Positions 60,119-64,000 of a stretch of DNA of 64,000 nt are shown here, piece after piece. Made by a program: the position numbers and the translations under genes. Origin of the DNA: Xiphias gladius (taxonomy: Eukaryota > Chordata > Actinopteri > Istiophoriformes > Xiphiidae); contig NC_053417.1 in NCBI RefSeq assembly GCF_016859285.1, positions 19,466,706-19,530,705 of the forward strand. Direction: 5' to 3'. The notes under the pieces were generated by a model. That model was not told the DNA's origin and did no database searches. It saw only the letters and a list, made by a program, of their open reading frames with translations. Each line of letters begins with the position of its first letter. The first letter of the stretch is position 1.

Positions 60119-62365
60119 CGCGCCAGCACTTCAGCACTCAGAACTGTTGATTTAAAGGTGGTACTCTCTTTGTCACTCAAAGGGTTTTGCTGTTGAACCC
60201 CAGTCCAAAAGCCTGCAGCAGCCCCTTGTTTTCTAACAATGCATGATGCAAAGTCATTCAGGTATCCCTGGTAGATTTAGATAATCTGGCATTGGAGAGC
60301 CAGGGTGACCCTTGGAATGTCCCATGGAGCTGATGCAGTGTGGAAATCTTGAGATTCTGACCTAAACTCAGCCGCTCTGTATTAAATGAAAAAGGAATTC
60401 TCTGCAGCTGCAACTAGCTCACTTCAAGCTCATTACATGTGAACTTCACCCACTGGCCTAAGCCTTTCAAATTGTTGTAGTCTTATCTTTGCCTCACCAT
60501 GCTTTCATGATGATCACATACATAATTTGCAGATATCGGATGAGGATGTATTAACAAACACAGTCCAGAATCTGAGTATCACAAACAGAAATTTTATAAG
60601 TGTAATTGGAATTTTTTGTATTTAAAAAGTTTGATCTTAAAACTTAAGTAAATCTGAGTATTTACTTCAAAAGTGTACTTGGAGCTGTAAAGTATTTATT
60701 TAGTTTGGCTTTTGCAAGCATTGTCACAGTACAATCCTGTATGGGTAATGACTGTGCTGTTAAATTGAGAAATCAGGCTTTAACAAAGACTCAGTATAAT
60801 TTATTTGTAATTATTTAAACTTTGAAAATAACACAATTGACATGAATGAACAGTTCTTTACTCTAATTAAATCTAAATAATAGTTGGAAAGAGGACTTCA
60901 GTCAGGTGCATGAGCTAACTCAAAGCTCAATCCTTAATTTGCAGTAGAAGTATTCATATGCACTGGCTATCACACCGTTCATAGCTCATTACAACGAGAC
61001 AAATGTCTGATTTTATCCTGTCTTTCAGTTTTAATTTACATTCATTTCATTAAGCCAAATTAGCCAGTTAAACTGACCACATGTCCTTTTTTATACTGAA
61101 TGACATTTCCGAAAGTCTAAGTTTGGGAGTGTTTTTATGTTTAGGTACACTTATTTTTCTGGGTTATCATGAATATGTTGCTATTATAAACCGTGCAATC
61201 ACCTCATCACTTTTCCCTTAATGACAATCAGTTATATGTTATTTCCTTCTGTCGTATTAGCATCACATCTATTCTTCTCAATCTGCATTTTCTATGTGTA
61301 TTTATCAGCGGCAAGTATTTCTTCAAGAATTAGATTATCATAAAAATTTTGGGTTCAGAAATGTTACTTATGTGTAGCTATGCTACTGTTTTTGTACTTG
61401 TGTTTTGCATTTGTATTCTGCTAAGTGCACATCAATCAGCTTTTGTGGCGTTCCACTGAATTGATGCTGACTGAAACTTTGTGTTTTGTATGTTTTCTAA
61501 AAACTTTAATTTGTTGTAAACAAATTTGCTTGTTGCATACTAAGTGTACTTAAAGTACTTTTGGGCAGGTTTCCCTGATTTAAAAGAAAAAAAAAAACAA
61601 AAAAAAAAACGAGATCTTCTGGGAAGTCAATCTCAAGTGCATCAGTGTCTTAAAGACCATATGACGATATGCATTGGCTTACCCACTTGTATAATGGTTC
61701 AGCATCCACAGTAACATGAATGATAACGGGGATGTAAAGAAGTTAACAATGATTATGTCTTCTGAAAATAATGCCAATTGTAATAATTGGGTTTAAAACC
61801 CATACAGACTGTTTGTAAAGGCACTGGTGTGAAATGACCTTTTACATGTAATTTCATTAAAATGAGTGCATGTTGTTTTTAAAAGCGGGGTTTTATAATC
61901 TTGACGCTGTCTGCCCTAATAAGGAGCATTGTTATAATTTTTATAGTGCATTGCAGTGCATGAAGAAGTTGCTTAAGTGCATTTTATTAAATGCTGTATG
62001 AAAAATGTTGATTTAAATGTTGTGGCTTTTAAATATCTACCAGGAGCAGCTCCCACATTAGAGGATATCAGAGCAATTTTTTTTTTTTCAGCTTTCTGGA
62101 TCGAGTATCCCATGGTTCAAATTTTATACAATGTAAATATTTTCTGCGCATGTAAAATGTATTTCTTCAAACATTGAGATTGAGAAACTCAAACATTCAT
62201 GTTTTTGCTCAAGTTCGTCACAACCCTACATTTCTACCTCACACCAATGAAGATATAAAACAAGTGTATTAACGACTGAGCTCCTGTATCAGCATTCCAG
62301 TCTCTGGGGCCGGCTTCTCTGAAGCCACATATTATAAAAGAAATAAACAATTATTCACGAAATAT
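60119..62365 (+). other. nr2c2 3' UTR
   Basis: AT-rich sequence without further exons. The AATAAA at 62342-62347 is a good end-of-transcript candidate; this would give a 2.2-kb 3' UTR, usual for the gene class. A-rich runs lie at 61585-61610. Confidence 0.55.
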
Positions 62366-63411
62366 GACGACTTGAGTCTGTTCATATTGGGGACTGAGGA
62401 TGAGAGGAGTGTTTCTGGCAGATCTCAGTCAATACCTGGACATTACAGCTAAAGTGAAACTGTCTATGCACAGTGAGAGTTTTTGGTGTCTGCAGAAATA
62501 TTATACTAGTTTTTTTTATAGAACTAGCATATAGTCCATTTTATGTTATGGTATTACCGGTCAGGTTTAAAGCTCAAGTCCTTGGTCTGAGCAAGAACAC
62601 TGGGAAGATTCCGGGAATTTGTCCTTTATCAGTTAAGTTTATTTAAGGGCAACTATTGGAGGATAGATAGAAGGGAAGGGAGGCCCTCAAATAACTGGAT
62701 TTTTTTTTTTTTTTTTACCAGTCGTGCGGTTGTAAGCATTTAAAATTACATGTGTTTGTTTGCTTGTAGTTTATTAACTAAGGTGTTTATGCTTTGTAGA
62801 ATTGTGTAGAATTTATGTAGTTTTTAACAGCGAATGGTGACCAATTTGGCTCTTTTCTCTAAGGCTAGTGTTTGTGTGTTTTCTCATTTAAAGTGTGTTA
62901 TTGGGTTTTGTTTTAGTTTAGTTTTTTGCAGCAATTCCTTTAATCTGACACAATTTTCCCCTATAGGAGACGATAAAATTAATCTTGAACCTTGAAGGGT
63001 TTTTGTCAGAATCAGCTATCCTAGTAATAAAGCTTTGGTAACAACATGGACAACACCGTGCAAGTTTTTTCTTCATCAATTAAGTGAAGGCAGTTATATA
63101 ATATAATATATTTAATATATAACGCATTCATGATGAGTATAAAAATAAATATTTATGTGAATGTAGGGTTTTAATTTTGTTCAACTTTCTTCTCAAGCAG
63201 TGTTAGCACCTGTGCCTGTGAGCTCTTGTTCTAGCGGTAAAAGTGAATAAGGCACAGCGTAGGTAGAAACTACAATTACCAGTCCGCTCCTCTGTCGCTC
63301 GGGTTGACAATCACCTGCGACGTCATCAAAGCGCGTCCGTGTGCTTTTGCGACTCGCTCCAGGCGGCGACAGGTTTCAAATGGTATTTTGTAAATATTGA
63401 AGGAGTCTAAA
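62366..63411. other. Intergenic DNA between nr2c2 and mrps25, ending in the mrps25 promoter
   Basis: A LINE-like tail motif (AAATTAATCTTGAACCTTGAA region near 62980) is present. The final 150 bp are CpG-richer (for example TGCGACGTCATC) and presumably hold the mrps25 promoter. Nothing else was recognised. Confidence 0.5.
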
Positions 63412-63545
63412 ATGCCTATGAAAGGGAGGTTTCCGATCAGGAGGACCCTGGAATACCTGCAGAAGGGCGACATCATCTTTAAAAACAGAGTGAAGATCAT
63501 GACGGTGAATTACAACACACATGGGCAGCTCAGCGACGGAGCAAG
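63412..63545 (+). CDS. mrps25: Mitochondrial small ribosomal subunit protein mS25, first coding exon (partial)
   Basis: ATG at 63412 opens [20 protein letters not shown] and continues through [12 protein letters not shown] to a donor after GCA AG at 63545-63546. This is almost identical to the start of vertebrate MRPS25, a nuclear-encoded protein of the mitochondrial 28S subunit. Two further ATG/TTG-type codons nearby are not needed: this start matches the family exactly. The remaining exons lie beyond 64000. It follows nr2c2 in the same direction, as in human 3p25. Confidence 0.93.
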
Positions 63546-63571
63546 GTCAGCGCTAACAGGCAGCTGTGTGG

Positions 63572-63576
<5 letters not shown>

Positions 63577-63604
<28 letters not shown>

Positions 63605-63606
63605 CT
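63577..63606. repeat. (TCTA)n microsatellite in mrps25 intron 1
   Basis: Short CTCTCTCTATCTATCTATC-type run starting 30 bp inside the intron. Confidence 0.85.
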
Positions 63607-63639
63607 GCTATCTGTGTGTCTGTCTCGATTCAAAGGTGG

Positions 63640-64000
63640 AATATTAGATATTTTGTTGTTATTTGAAGCGAAAAGAAGTAAATATAAGCTCTGCAGCAAA
63701 CAGACATTAACAAATGAGCCATTATGTTCTCAGATTTCAGTGCACTGTAACTTAGATTTCATAAGCTTAAAAAAATAGAAAAAAGTAAACAGGAGTTGTG
63801 GCTTGTGCACACGTTTGGCCTTCCTACTACTCCATTAACTCAATGGGCCTGTACAGGGAGTCAAGAATCGTCACTGGAAACTGTCAGCTGATGGCAATTA
63901 AAGAACTGATCTTCAAACCTTGTGGCAACACTCAACAACCATGGGTTCCTCTAAGCAACTGACTGAGAATCTGAAAGTGAGGCTAACTGATGCCTACAAA
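63640..64000 (+). mobile_element. 5' part of a Tc1-like transposon in mrps25 intron 1, cut by the window end
   Basis: The terminal-repeat region (GAAGCGAAAAGAAGTAAATA onward) matches the inverse of the right end of the element at 47885-48700. A transposase start at 63941 reads MGSSKQLTENLKVRLTDAYK and is open to the window edge. It closely resembles known fish Tc1 transposase N-termini. Whether the rest is intact cannot be seen. Confidence 0.8.

Overview
The window is nuclear DNA of a ray-finned fish, most likely a percomorph teleost. The evidence is vertebrate-style split genes with GT-AG introns, fish-type cytosolic sulfotransferases, many decayed Tc1-like transposons of families typical of fish, and abundant (GT)n, (AC)n and (TCTA)n microsatellites. 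No bacterial genes, CRISPR arrays, rRNA or convincing tRNA genes were seen. All exon coordinates were read by eye from reading frame, GT/AG boundaries and remembered family sequences; no alignment was run.

Layout. (1) 2422-4412 (+): the large last coding exon of a PRRT3/PRRT4-type seven-span membrane protein; its 5' exons are not visible. (2) 7081-26373 (-): a tandem array of five cytosolic sulfotransferase copies. Three have complete, in-frame exon sets (9468-13723, 15037-17342, 23750-26373). Two are decayed (7081-7852 and 20448-21640). Tc1-type insertions lie in and beside the array. (3) 29527-39830 (+): wdr46, 14 coding exons, a nucleolar ribosome-biogenesis protein. (4) 41502-42617 (-): b3galt4, a single-exon Golgi galactosyltransferase, tail-to-tail with wdr46; the two polyadenylation signals are about 150 bp apart. 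(5) 46506-60118 (+): nr2c2 (TR4 orphan nuclear receptor), a CpG-rich non-coding first exon followed by 14 coding exons. (6) 63412-end (+): first coding exon of mrps25, running off the window.

The gene order joins neighbours known from two human regions: WDR46-B3GALT4 (chromosome 6p21, extended MHC) and NR2C2-MRPS25 with PRRT3 (chromosome 3p25). The genes are not a functional unit, except that the sulfotransferases form one tandem family.

No clear new biological system was found. The observations most worth checking are: short first coding exons that supply the start codon of two sulfotransferases; a (TG)40 tract sitting directly on an nr2c2 splice acceptor; two chained upstream ORFs in the nr2c2 leader; back-to-back perfect hairpins in a wdr46 intron; an antisense coiled-coil pseudogene-like insert in an nr2c2 intron; and a (CAG)12 run upstream of b3galt4.
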